Source: Pseudomonadota bacterium (GTDB lineage Bacteria; Pseudomonadota; Alphaproteobacteria; Rhizobiales; Beijerinckiaceae). From it: a DNA stretch of 7,754 nucleotides. The stretch covers positions 1-7,754 of the forward strand of contig JAJXZN010000001.1 of NCBI GenBank assembly GCA_021780015.1. Direction: 5' to 3'. A model generated the notes under the pieces. It was not told the origin of the DNA, made no database searches, and saw only the letters and a program-made list of their open reading frames with translations. Position 1 is the stretch's first letter. Every line of letters begins with the position of its first letter. The position numbers and the translations under genes were made by a program. Shown in pieces: positions 1 to 7,520 of the stretch.

Positions 1-2060
1 CCGTCGGCGCCCGTCTCGCTGAGCTTCACGAAAAGTCCTGCCGCCGTGACGCCGGAAATGCGGCCTTCGAAGACCGCACCGATCTGCTCGCTCAGGAATT
101 GAGCAATGAGCCGGTCGACCGTCTCGCGTTCGGCCGCCATGGCGCGGCGTTCGGTCGCGGAAATCTGCGCCGCAATCTCCGCCAATTGCTCGCCGCTGAG
201 ATCCGCTAGGCCGTCGCTGCCGAAATGCGAAGCGCGGATCAAGGCGCGATGCACGATCAGATCGGCATAACGGCGGATCGGCGAGGTGAAATGCGCGTAG
301 CGGCGCAGGTGCAGCCCGAAGTGGCCGTAATTCTCGGCGACATATTCGGCCTGGGCCTGGGTGCGCAGCACGACCTCGCTGACGATGTTTTCGTGTTCCG
401 TGCCTTTCACCTGCGCCAGGATGCCGTTGAACTGACGTGGCGTCAGCACCTGGCCTTTCGCGATTTTGATGCCGATCGAGGCGAGGAATTCGGCGAGCGC
501 ATTGAGCTTCTCGAAAGTCGGCTCGCCATGCCCACGATAGATCAGCGCCTGGTGGGCTTTTTCCAACGTTTCGGCCGCCGCGACATTGGCAAGGATCATG
601 AATTCTTCGATCAGCCGATGCGCTTCAAGACGCGGCGGGACGATCACGCGGTCGACGGTCCCGTCGGGTTTGAGCAGGATTTTTCGTTCCGGCAGGTCGA
701 GATCGAGCGGGTTGCGCCGTTCGCGCGCGATCTTGAGCGATTCGTAGGCGGCGAACAGCGGCTTCAACACCGGCGTCATCAGGGCCTGTGTCTCGTCGCC
801 AGGCAAGCCGTCCCAGGCCGCCTGCACCTGCGCATAGGTGAGCTTCGCCGCCGACCGCATCAGCACCCGATGCGTCTTGTGCGAGACAACGCGGCCGTCC
901 TTGGCGATGATGATACGGAAGGCCATCGCGGCACGATCTTCATTCGGCCGCAGCGAGCACAGATCGTTGGAGATGCGCTCCGGCAGCATCGGCACGACGC
1001 GGTCGGGGAAATAGACCGAATTGCCGCGCGTGAGCGCATCGCGGTCAAGCGCCGAACCCGGCCGCACATAGGCCGCAACATCGGCGATGGCGACGCAGAT
1101 GATATGGCCGCCCTGGTTTTCCGGATCGTGGTCTGGATGCGCGAACACCGCATCGTCATGATCCTTGGCATCGGCGGGATCGATGGTGATCAGCGGAATC
1201 TCGCGCCAATCCTCGCGTCCGGCGAGTGTCGCCGGCTTGGCGCGCGAGGCTTCGGTCAAGGCGTCGGCGCTGAAGGCATTGGGAATGTTATGGGCGTGAA
1301 TGGCGATGAGGCTCATCGCTTTTTCGGAGGCGAGGCTGCCGAGCCGTTCGTGCACGCGCACGGTGGGCAGGCCGAACCGGCCGCTGCGCAAAACATCGAC
1401 GGCGACGAGGTCGCCGTCCTTTGCGCCGCCATCGCCGGCCTCGGCGACGGTAAATTCGCCGGCGCGCGCATTGCGTTTGTCGATCGGCACGACGCGGCCG
1501 CCGCCGGCGGGGTCGGCGCGGAAAATGCCGAGCACTTGCGTCTTGACCCGGTCAAACAGCTTGATGACCCGGCCCGTATAGGCTGGATCATTGGGGCCGG
1601 CCTCGCGCGCGAGCTCGGTGCGCACTAGCGCCCGGTCGCCGAGGCCGGGCACCGCTTGGCCTGGCCGGCGGCGGCCGATGTGAATGAGAATTTTCGGGAT
1701 CGGTCCCTGGGCGCTGTCCCATTCGACCGGCTGGGCGATCAATTCGCCATCGGGGTCGCGGCTCGCGATATCGGCGAGGACGACCGCCGGCAATTGGCCG
1801 GGCTTGTGCAATTGCTTGCGGCGGCGTTCGATCGCGCCGTCCGCTTCGAGTTCCTTGAGTATCTTTTTCAATCCTATGCGATCGGCGCCGGTGACGGAAA
1901 AGGCGCGGGCAATCTCGCGCTTGCCGATCTTGGCCGGGCTATTTGCTTGCTCGCGGCTGATGAAGGCGAGAATCTCGGCGCGCGAGGGGAGAGCGCCTTT
2001 CTTGTTCGCGGCGTTCGCGCCGGGCGGGCCGGCCTTTGCCGAGCCGGCTTTCCTGATCAC
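1..2060 (-). CDS. rnr: Ribonuclease R (3'-5' exoribonuclease, RNB family), 3' end cut by the window
   Basis: RNase R degrades structured RNA processively from the 3' end in the cytoplasm, in mRNA turnover and RNA quality control. My own translation gives 686 complete codons and runs off the left edge; about 70-100 residues are missing if the length is typical. A basic start (residues 1-24) is followed by a winged-helix HTH domain (about 27-85, with KIGKREIARAF), cold-shock-like domains, the RNB catalytic domain (about 290-615) and the beginning of an S1 domain (660 to the edge). The catalytic motif ITIDPADAKDHDDAV lies at 291-305; D294, D300, D302 and D303 match the four metal-binding aspartates of RNase II/R. 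TSPIRRYAD at 592-600 holds the conserved arginines. I chose the GTG at 2060 because it overlaps the topA stop as GTGA and starts just ahead of the conserved domain; no ATG fits in frame. Only a weak AAAGG lies about 10 bases upstream, so translational coupling to topA is likely. Family assignment is secure; the start is probable. Confidence 0.95.
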   Translation of the reverse strand, partial: MIRKAGSAKAGPPGANAANKKGALPSRAEILAFISREQANSPAKIGKREIARAFSVTGADRIGLKKILKELEADGAIERRRKQLHKPGQLPAVVLADIASRDPDGELIAQPVEWDSAQGPIPKILIHIGRRRPGQAVPGLGDRALVRTELAREAGPNDPAYTGRVIKLFDRVKTQVLGIFRADPAGGGRVVPIDKRNARAGEFTVAEAGDGGAKDGDLVAVDVLRSGRFGLPTVRVHERLGSLASEKAMSLIAIHAHNIPNAFSADALTEASRAKPATLAGREDWREIPLITIDPADAKDHDDAVFAHPDHDPENQGGHIICVAIADVAAYVRPGSALDRDALTRGNSVYFPDRVVPMLPERISNDLCSLRPNEDRAAMAFRIIIAKDGRVVSHKTHRVLMRSAAKLTYAQVQAAWDGLPGDETQALMTPVLKPLFAAYESLKIARERRNPLDLDLPERKILLKPDGTVDRVIVPPRLEAHRLIEEFMILANVAAAETLEKAHQALIYRGHGEPTFEKLNALAEFLASIGIKIAKGQVLTPRQFNGILAQVKGTEHENIVSEVVLRTQAQAEYVAENYGHFGLHLRRYAHFTSPIRRYADLIVHRALIRASHFGSDGLADLSGEQLAEIAAQISATERRAMAAERETVDRLIAQFLSEQIGAVFEGRISGVTAAGLFVKLSETGAD

Positions 2061-4897
2061 GCGCTTTTGGCCTTTCGCGCCGGCGCCTTGGTGGCTGCTT
2101 TCGGAGTTGCTTTCTTGGCGGCCTTTTTCGGTGCCGCCTTCGAAGCGGCCTTTGCCGGCTTGGCTTTGGCCGCGGTTTTCTTCTTCGCCGGCGCGCCGCC
2201 CTTGGCATCGATCAACTGGATCGCGTCTGCGAGCGTCACCGTCTCCGGCGTCAGGCCGTTCTTCAAGGTCGCGTTGACCTTGCCGAGGCTGACATAGGGA
2301 CCGAAGCGGCCTTCGCGCAGAACGATGTCGCCGCCGGAAGGATGCGCGCCCAGCACGCGGCCCTGCGTCCCGCCACCGCCGCCTTGCGCCTTGGCGGCGA
2401 GAAGCGCAACGGCATCCTCGAGCGTCAGAGTCGTGGGATCGGCGTCGCGCGGCAGCGTCGCATTGATCTTGCCCCAATTGACGTAGGGGCCGAAGCGGCC
2501 CGCCTTGATGACCACCGCGCCGCCTTCGGGATGTTGGCCCAAGTCACGGCTGGCGTTTGCGGCTTGTGCGCCGAAGCGGCGGCCGGAAAGGCCGCTCTCC
2601 TTGGCGACGATCAAGTCGATGGCGCGATTGCCGCCGATCGAAAGTATATCCTCGTCCTTGCCGATATTGGCGTAGGTCTTGCCGTGCTGGACATAGGGCC
2701 CGTAGCGGCCGATGCCGGCGACGATCGGCGCCTTGGTCTCAGGATGCACAGCGACTTGGCGCGGCAGGCTCAAGAGCGCCAGCGCCTGTTCGAGCGTCAC
2801 GTCGGCAGCGTTCAAGGTTTTTGGCAGCGAGGAGCGTTTCGGCTTTTCGCCTTCGCCCTGCTGCACATAGGTGCCGAAGCGGCCGTCGCGCACCGTGATC
2901 TCATCGCCGGTCTCGGGGTCTTCGCCCAGCACTTTGACGCCCGGCCGGTCGCTGTCGCCAAGGCTTTCGGCGTTGGTGTCGGCCAATGTGCGGGTGAATT
3001 TGCACTCCGGGTAATTCGAACAGCCGATGAAGGCGCCGAATTTGCCGAGCTTCAGCGACAATTGTCCGCTGCCGCAGGACGGGCAGGCGCGGGGATTGGA
3101 GCCATCCTCCTTCGCCGGGAAAATATGCGGGCCGAGCAATTCGTTCAGCGAATCGAGCACCTGCGTCGTGCGCAGATCCTTGGTGGCCGCCAGCGCGCTG
3201 GAGAAATCCGCCCAGAAATCGCGCAGCACCTGTTTCCAGTCGATCTCGTGATTGGAGACGAGATCGAGCTTTTCCTCGAGGCCGGCAGTGAAGTCATAGC
3301 CGACATAGCGGGTGAAGAAGCTTTCGAGAAAAGCGGTAACGACGCGGCCCTTGTCCTCGGGATAGAGCCGCTTTTTTTCAAGCCGCACATAGTCGCGGTC
3401 GCGCAGCACGGCGAGCGTCGAGGCATAGGTCGAAGGCCGGCCGATGCCGAGCTCTTCCATGCGCTTGACGAGGCTCGCCTCGGTGAAGCGCGGCGGCGGC
3501 TCGGTGCGGTGCTGGCTCGATTCGATCTTGTCCTTGGACAAGGGATCGCCGGCCTGCATCGGCGGCAGACGGCTTGATTCGTCGTCGATGTCGGGATCGT
3601 CGCGGCCTTCCTGATAGAGCTTCAGGAAACCATCGAAGCGGATCACCTGGCCGGTGGCGCGCAGGTCGAGTTTCTTTGCCCCCGAGGCTGCGGAAATTTC
3701 CACGGTGGTGCGCTCGAGATCGGCCGATTCCATCTGGCTCGCAATAGCCCGCGTCCAGATCAGCTCGTAGAGCCGCGCCTCGTCGTGGTTGAGCGAACGG
3801 CCGATCCGCGCCGGCAGCAGCGCCATGTCGGTCGGACGGATCGCCTCATGCGCTTCCTGCGCATTCTTGGCCTTGACCGTATATTTGCGCGGCGCGTTTG
3901 GCACATAGCGTTCGCCGAATTCCTTGCCGATCACCCGGCGCGCTGCGGCGACCGCCTCGGGCGCGACATCGACGCCGTCGGTGCGCATATAAGTAATAAG
4001 GCCGATTGTATCGCCGTTGATCTCGACGCCTTCGTAGAGTTTCTGCGCGATCTGCATGGTCCGCGCCGGGGCGAAGCCCAGTTTCCGCGAAGCCTCCTGC
4101 TGCAGGGTCGAGGTGGTGAAGGGCGGCGCCGGGTGGCGCTTGGCCGGGCGCGACTCGACGCTCGCGACCGAGAATTTGGCGTTCTCAAGCGCAGTCTTCA
4201 GCGCTTCGGCCTCTTCGGCGGTCGCAATGTCGAGCCGGCCGATCTTCTCGCCGTCGGCGCCGACGAGGCGGGCAACGAACGGGGCGCCGGCTTTGGTCTT
4301 CAAATGCGCGAGCAGCGTCCAATAGTCCTGCGCGACGAATTGCTCGATCTCGAGCTCACGGTCGCAGACGAGCCGCAGCGCGACCGATTGCACCCGGCCG
4401 GCCGAGCGCGCGCCCGGCAATTTGCGCCACAGCACCGGCGACAGGTTGAAGCCGACGAGATAGTCGAGCGCGCGGCGTGCCAGATAGGAATCGACGAGCG
4501 CCTCGTCGATCTGGCGCGGGTGTTTCATCGCATCGAGCACGGCGGTCTTGGTGATCGCATTGAAGACGACGCGCTCGACCGGCTTGTCCTTCAGGACCCG
4601 CTTGTTCTTCAAGACTTCGAGGACGTGCCAGGAGATCGCTTCGCCTTCGCGGTCAGGGTCGGTGGCAAGGATCAGCTTTTTGGCGGATTTGGCGGCGGCG
4701 GCAATATCGTTGAGGCGCTTAGCGGCTTTGGCATCAACCTGCCAGAGCATGGTGAAATCCTGCTCCGGATCGACCGAGCCGTCCTTGGCCGGGAGATCGC
4801 GCACATGGCCGAAGGAAGCGATGACCTCATAGTCACGCCCAAGGTACTTGTTGATCGTCTTGGCCTTGGAGGGCGATTCGACGATGACGAGATTCAT
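2057..4897 (-). CDS. topA: DNA topoisomerase I (type IA)
   Basis: Topoisomerase I relaxes negatively supercoiled DNA by cutting and rejoining one strand through a 5'-phosphotyrosine link. The protein has 946 residues. The Toprim domain starts at once (MNLVIVESPSKAKTI, with E7); the acidic triad D80, D82, E84 sits in ATDPDREGE. The catalytic tyrosine is Y303 in ITYMRTD. GRVQSVALRL (167-176) and GRPSTYAS (486-493) are further family motifs. One four-cysteine zinc ribbon follows (C605, C608, C626, C632), then four related C-terminal modules with the core GR(F/Y)G(P/T)YV at 672-678, 730-736, 800-806 and 863-869, and a Lys/Ala-rich tail (about 904-946). I chose the ATG at 4897 because the family begins directly with this Toprim strand and a GGAG lies 10 bases upstream. 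An in-frame ATG at 5026 would add 43 unlike residues and would overlap the proposed promoter. It heads a two-gene unit with rnr and diverges from pyrBC. Confidence 0.97.
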   Translation of the reverse strand: MNLVIVESPSKAKTINKYLGRDYEVIASFGHVRDLPAKDGSVDPEQDFTMLWQVDAKAAKRLNDIAAAAKSAKKLILATDPDREGEAISWHVLEVLKNKRVLKDKPVERVVFNAITKTAVLDAMKHPRQIDEALVDSYLARRALDYLVGFNLSPVLWRKLPGARSAGRVQSVALRLVCDRELEIEQFVAQDYWTLLAHLKTKAGAPFVARLVGADGEKIGRLDIATAEEAEALKTALENAKFSVASVESRPAKRHPAPPFTTSTLQQEASRKLGFAPARTMQIAQKLYEGVEINGDTIGLITYMRTDGVDVAPEAVAAARRVIGKEFGERYVPNAPRKYTVKAKNAQEAHEAIRPTDMALLPARIGRSLNHDEARLYELIWTRAIASQMESADLERTTVEISAASGAKKLDLRATGQVIRFDGFLKLYQEGRDDPDIDDESSRLPPMQAGDPLSKDKIESSQHRTEPPPRFTEASLVKRMEELGIGRPSTYASTLAVLRDRDYVRLEKKRLYPEDKGRVVTAFLESFFTRYVGYDFTAGLEEKLDLVSNHEIDWKQVLRDFWADFSSALAATKDLRTTQVLDSLNELLGPHIFPAKEDGSNPRACPSCGSGQLSLKLGKFGAFIGCSNYPECKFTRTLADTNAESLGDSDRPGVKVLGEDPETGDEITVRDGRFGTYVQQGEGEKPKRSSLPKTLNAADVTLEQALALLSLPRQVAVHPETKAPIVAGIGRYGPYVQHGKTYANIGKDEDILSIGGNRAIDLIVAKESGLSGRRFGAQAANASRDLGQHPEGGAVVIKAGRFGPYVNWGKINATLPRDADPTTLTLEDAVALLAAKAQGGGGGTQGRVLGAHPSGGDIVLREGRFGPYVSLGKVNATLKNGLTPETVTLADAIQLIDAKGGAPAKKKTAAKAKPAKAASKAAPKKAAKKATPKAATKAPARKAKSA

Positions 4898-4907
4898 AAA
4901 TCCGTAG

Positions 4908-4911
4908 CTCC
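4908..4911 (-). promoter_or_regulatory. Shine-Dalgarno site of topA
   Basis: The minus strand reads GGAG here, 10 bases before the ATG at 4897. It is the only purine-rich match near that codon and supports the shorter start. The spacing is slightly long, so the site is probable rather than strong. Confidence 0.5.
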
Positions 4912-4949
4912 GTGCTAAACGGCTGAAGACGCTACATTTTTTCGGAAAC

Positions 4950-4960
4950 CGGCTAAGCCG
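4950..4960. promoter_or_regulatory. Short palindrome in the topA leader region
   Basis: CGGCT-A-AGCCG is a perfect inverted repeat with a one-base centre, lying between the proposed topA promoter and its start codon. It could be a small operator, but in such GC-rich DNA a match of this size can be chance. Its one-base centre makes a hairpin unlikely. I assign no regulator. Confidence 0.15.
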
Positions 4961-5004
4961 ACGGAGCTCCCGGCGCGTCTCAGGGCCGCCGCTCGTTGGG
5001 GCGG

Positions 5005-5033
5005 AACATGGGGTAGCGACGCCCAAGTGTCAA
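5005..5033 (-). promoter_or_regulatory. Putative topA-rnr promoter (sigma70-type)
   Basis: On the minus strand a perfect TTGACA (5033-5028) is followed after exactly 17 bases by CATGTT (5010-5005), which matches the -10 consensus at only three of six positions. It would start transcription near 4998 and leave an untranslated leader of about 100 bases before the topA ATG. The strong -35, ideal spacing and position favour it; the poor -10 leaves doubt. Confidence 0.4.
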
Positions 5034-5121
5034 ATCGGCGGCGGCGGCCATCCGGCGCAAAAAGGCCGCGAACGGCGCTAACCAGCCTGTCGAAAAGGGC
5101 GGGAAATCCCTCGCCAGCGCC

Positions 5122-5152
5122 CTTGCTAACGCCGCTCCTTCGCCCCTATAGA
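5122..5152 (+). promoter_or_regulatory. Putative pyrB promoter, very close to the start codon
   Basis: CTTGCT (5122-5127) and TATAGA (5147-5152; CTATAG in alphaproteobacterial alignment) form a -35/-10 pair about 18 bases apart. The pair resembles the alphaproteobacterial housekeeping pattern CTTGAC/CTATAT. Transcription would begin near 5158-5160, only a few bases before the pyrB ATG at 5162. No Shine-Dalgarno match is visible before that ATG, which agrees with a leaderless or nearly leaderless mRNA. Confidence 0.4.
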
Positions 5153-5161
5153 ACGACTTTA

Positions 5162-6112
5162 ATGTCCGATCCGCGGCCCCATCAAAAATTCCGACACCGG
5201 CACTTGCTCGGCATCGAAGGGCTTTCCGCCGACGATATATTAATTCTTCTCGATCGGGCCGAAGAGGCGGTCGAAGTCTCCCGTCAAATCGAGAAGAAGC
5301 GCACGACGCTGCGCGGCCGCACGCTCATCAATCTCTTCTTCGAATCCTCGACGCGCACGCAATCCTCCTTCGAGCTCGCCGGCAAGCGCCTCGGCGCCGA
5401 TGTCATGAACATGTCGGTGCAGACGTCCAGCCTGAAGAAGGGCGAAACGCTGATCGATACGGCGGTCACGCTCAACGCCATGCGGCCGGACATTATCGTC
5501 GTGCGCCATGCGCAGGCGGGTGCCGTGCATCTCCTCGCCCGCAAAGTCGATTGTGCGGTGATCAACGCCGGCGACGGCGCACATGAGCACCCGACGCAGG
5601 CGCTGCTCGACGCGCTGACGATCCGCCGCAACAAGGGCCGTATCGAAGGCCTGACGGTCGCGATCTGCGGCGACATTCTCCATTCGCGCGTCGCCCGCTC
5701 CAATATCATTCTCTTATCCGCGCTCGGCGCGCGCGTGCGCGTCGTCGGCCCCTCGACCTTGATGCCGGTCGGTATCGAGCGGATGGGCGTCGAGGCATTT
5801 CGCGACATGAAGAGCGGGCTTACCGATGCCGATATCGTCATGATGCTACGGCTGCAGCGGGAGCGGATGAGCGGCGGTTTCATGCCCTCGTCGCGGGAAT
5901 ATTTCCGCTTCTTCGGCCTTGACGCCGACAAGCTGCGCCACGCCAAGAAGGATGCGCTCGTCATGCATCCGGGGCCGATGAACCGCGGCGTCGAGATCGA
6001 TTCGAACATTGCCGACGGGCCGCAAAGCTTGATCCGCGAGCAGGTCGAAATGGGCGTCGCCGTGCGCATGGCCGTGCTCGCGGCGCTCGCCGAGCATCTG
6101 CCCAATGAGTGA
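5162..6112 (+). CDS. pyrB: Aspartate carbamoyltransferase, catalytic chain
   Basis: PyrB joins carbamoyl phosphate and L-aspartate to give N-carbamoyl-L-aspartate, the committed step of de novo pyrimidine synthesis in the cytoplasm. The 316-residue length is normal for the catalytic chain. The carbamoyl-phosphate loop STRT lies at 63-66 within [13 protein letters not shown], with the second-domain loop KKGET at 92-96. HPTQ stands at 143-146, the aspartate-binding R230 and Q232 in LRLQRERM, and HPGPMNRG at 269-276. The ATG at 5162 opens just before the conserved [12 protein letters not shown]; the frame stays open 45 residues further up, but that part is arginine/proline-rich and unlike the family. 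No pyrI regulatory chain is present in the window. The adjacent pyrC homologue, six bases downstream, suggests a PyrB-PyrC' dodecamer as described for Pseudomonas-type enzymes; that is inference here. Confidence 0.97.
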   Translation: MSDPRPHQKFRHRHLLGIEGLSADDILILLDRAEEAVEVSRQIEKKRTTLRGRTLINLFFESSTRTQSSFELAGKRLGADVMNMSVQTSSLKKGETLIDTAVTLNAMRPDIIVVRHAQAGAVHLLARKVDCAVINAGDGAHEHPTQALLDALTIRRNKGRIEGLTVAICGDILHSRVARSNIILLSALGARVRVVGPSTLMPVGIERMGVEAFRDMKSGLTDADIVMMLRLQRERMSGGFMPSSREYFRFFGLDADKLRHAKKDALVMHPGPMNRGVEIDSNIADGPQSLIREQVEMGVAVRMAVLAALAEHLPNE

Positions 6113-6114
6113 GG
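6111..6114 (+). promoter_or_regulatory. Shine-Dalgarno site of pyrC overlapping the pyrB stop
   Basis: GAGG begins inside the TGA stop codon of pyrB and stands four bases before the pyrC ATG at 6119. A ribosome finishing pyrB would sit on this site, so the two proteins are probably made together by coupled translation. Confidence 0.55.
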
Positions 6115-6118
6115 CGCG

Positions 6119-7438
6119 ATGAAACACGCTCCGACCGGTGCGATCGCCCATCAGCCTTTGGCGCTCACCAACGCGCGCTTGATCGATCCCGTGCGGCAGA
6201 GCGAAGAGCGCGGCGGCGTCCTCATCATCGACGGGATCATCCGGGATCTCGGGCCGCCGGTCGTCGCCGCGTCGCTGCCGCCGCATGCCCATATCATCGA
6301 TTGCGCCGGCGATGTCGTGGCGCCGGGCCTGATCGACATGTGCGCCTTCGTCGGTGAGCCGGGCGCGGAGCACCGCGAGACGATTGCGACCGCCACTGCG
6401 GCCGGGGCGGCGGGCGGCGTCACCACGATTCTGGCGCGGCCTGACACCAATCCGCCGATCGACGAGCCGGCGGTCGTCGACTTCCTGTTGCGGCGCGCGC
6501 GCGATACCGGCCTCGTCCGCGTCTTGCCGGTCGCGGCGCTGACGCGCGGCCTGCAAGGCGCCGAAATCGCCGAGATCGGGCTTCTCAAGGAGGCAGGCGC
6601 CGTCGCGTTCAGCGACGGGCCGCAATCGCTGCGCAATGCGCGCGTTATGCGCCGCGTGATGGCCTATGCGAAGGATTTCGACGCGCTGATCATGCATGTC
6701 GCGCAAGATCCCGATCTGGCGACGGACGGGGTGATGAACGAGGGCGAGCTGGCGACGCGGCTCGGCCTGCCGGGCGTGCCGCGCGAGGCGGAAACGATCA
6801 TGCTCGATCGCGACATCCGCCTCGTTGCGCTGACGCGTGCGCGCTATCATGCGACGCTCGTCTCGACGACGCTGTCGCTCGAGGCGATCCGCGCCGCCAA
6901 GGCGGCGGGCCTGCCGATCACCTGCGGCACCTCGATCAATCATCTTGCTTTGAACGAAAACGACATCGGCGATTACCGCACCTTTTTGAAGCTCGCGCCG
7001 CCCTTGCGGCGCGAAGAGGAGCGCCAGGCGCTCGTCGAAGCGCTTGCCGAAGGGCTGATCGATGTCGTCGTCTCGGACCACAATCCGCAGGATGTCGAGA
7101 CGAAGCGGCTGCCCTTCACGGAAGCCGAGCCCGGCGCAATCGGATTGGAGACCATGCTCTCGGCCGGGTTGCGGCTGGTCCATGCGGGCGAGATTTCGCT
7201 GCCGCGCCTGCTCGCGTCCATGTCGTCGCGGCCCGCCGAAATCCTCGGCCTGCCGCAGGGCCGCCTGGAGATTGGCGCGCCGGCCGACCTCATCCGTTTC
7301 GATCCGGACGAGCCCTTCGTGCTCGATCCATCGACACTGCATTCGCGCTGCAAGAACACGCCCTTCGACGAAGCGAAGATGCAGGGGCGCGTGAAGCTGA
7401 CCATGGTTGGCGGCGAACTCGTCTGGCGCGAAGGCTGA
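6119..7438 (+). CDS. pyrC: Dihydroorotase homologue, probably catalytically inactive (PyrC'-like partner of PyrB)
   Basis: This 439-residue protein has the amidohydrolase fold and family landmarks of class I dihydroorotase: APGLIDM at 68-74, a GEPG segment at 79-82, APPLR at 293-297, VSDHNP at 318-323 and GAPADLIRFD near 386-395. Several active-site positions are changed. The metal-binding His-x-His after GLIDM is C75-A76-F77. The substrate arginine of LREPG is G79. The usual PNT is P108-D109-T110. The metal-binding second histidine of the usual HICHVST is L247 in HATLVST (244-250). H193 and D320 are kept. With this many changes, dihydroorotase activity is unlikely. By analogy with Pseudomonas PyrC', its job would be to assemble or stabilise the aspartate carbamoyltransferase complex; the six-base spacing to pyrB supports this. 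It would be annotated simply as dihydroorotase by homology. Family assignment is sure; loss of activity is a strong inference from residues. Confidence 0.92.
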   Translation: MKHAPTGAIAHQPLALTNARLIDPVRQSEERGGVLIIDGIIRDLGPPVVAASLPPHAHIIDCAGDVVAPGLIDMCAFVGEPGAEHRETIATATAAGAAGGVTTILARPDTNPPIDEPAVVDFLLRRARDTGLVRVLPVAALTRGLQGAEIAEIGLLKEAGAVAFSDGPQSLRNARVMRRVMAYAKDFDALIMHVAQDPDLATDGVMNEGELATRLGLPGVPREAETIMLDRDIRLVALTRARYHATLVSTTLSLEAIRAAKAAGLPITCGTSINHLALNENDIGDYRTFLKLAPPLRREEERQALVEALAEGLIDVVVSDHNPQDVETKRLPFTEAEPGAIGLETMLSAGLRLVHAGEISLPRLLASMSSRPAEILGLPQGRLEIGAPADLIRFDPDEPFVLDPSTLHSRCKNTPFDEAKMQGRVKLTMVGGELVWREG

Positions 7439-7481
7439 GCAGGCGGCGCCCCGGCGCTTTACCAAGCGGCGTGTTAACCGG

Positions 7482-7520
7482 CCGGATTTGTGCAAGGGCG
7501 CACCGGATTGCCGCAAACGC
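7482..7520 (+). repeat. Two-copy direct repeat, 21-bp period, upstream of the amidotransferase gene
   Basis: The pattern CCGGATT-N3-GCAA-N2-GC occurs at 7482-7499 and again at 7503-7520. The offset is 21 bases, about two helical turns, so a protein bound to each copy would face the same side of DNA. All thirteen defined bases match in both copies. No third copy is found one period up or down. The repeat ends where the AT-rich promoter-like stretch begins, so an activator or repressor site for the downstream gene is plausible. I do not recognise the motif. Confidence 0.5.

Noticed and set aside
1939..2208. A very basic 89-residue minus-strand frame spanning the topA-rnr junction
   Set aside because: It is the shifted reading of the Lys/Ala-rich topA tail, which gives Arg/Pro-rich text in another frame.
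225..4918. Long plus-strand open frames opposite rnr and topA (467, 411 and 377 residues at 225-1628, 2342-3577 and 3785-4918)
   Set aside because: They mirror the high-GC codon pattern of the real minus-strand genes, show Arg/Ala/Gly/Asp-rich composition and no recognisable domain; RNase R and TopA explain the stretch fully.
4898..5026. A 43-residue N-terminal extension of TopA from the ATG at 5026
   Set aside because: The family starts directly at MNLVIVESPSKAKTI; the extension is unlike TopA and would overlap the proposed promoter.
5027..5161. A 45-residue N-terminal extension of PyrB from an ATG at 5027
   Set aside because: The added residues are Arg/Pro-rich, not seen in PyrB proteins, and the normal length is reached from the ATG at 5162.
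7446..7460. Possible terminator after pyrC: GCGCC-CC-GGCGC followed by TTT
   Set aside because: The loop is too short unless the stem shrinks to four pairs, and only three Ts follow; such matches are common in this GC-rich DNA.
7490..7503. GTGC-N6-GCAC inverted repeat, looked at as a possible NtrC site
   Set aside because: NtrC sites read GCAC-N-GTGC, the opposite half-site order, and the match overlaps the direct repeat, which explains the region better.
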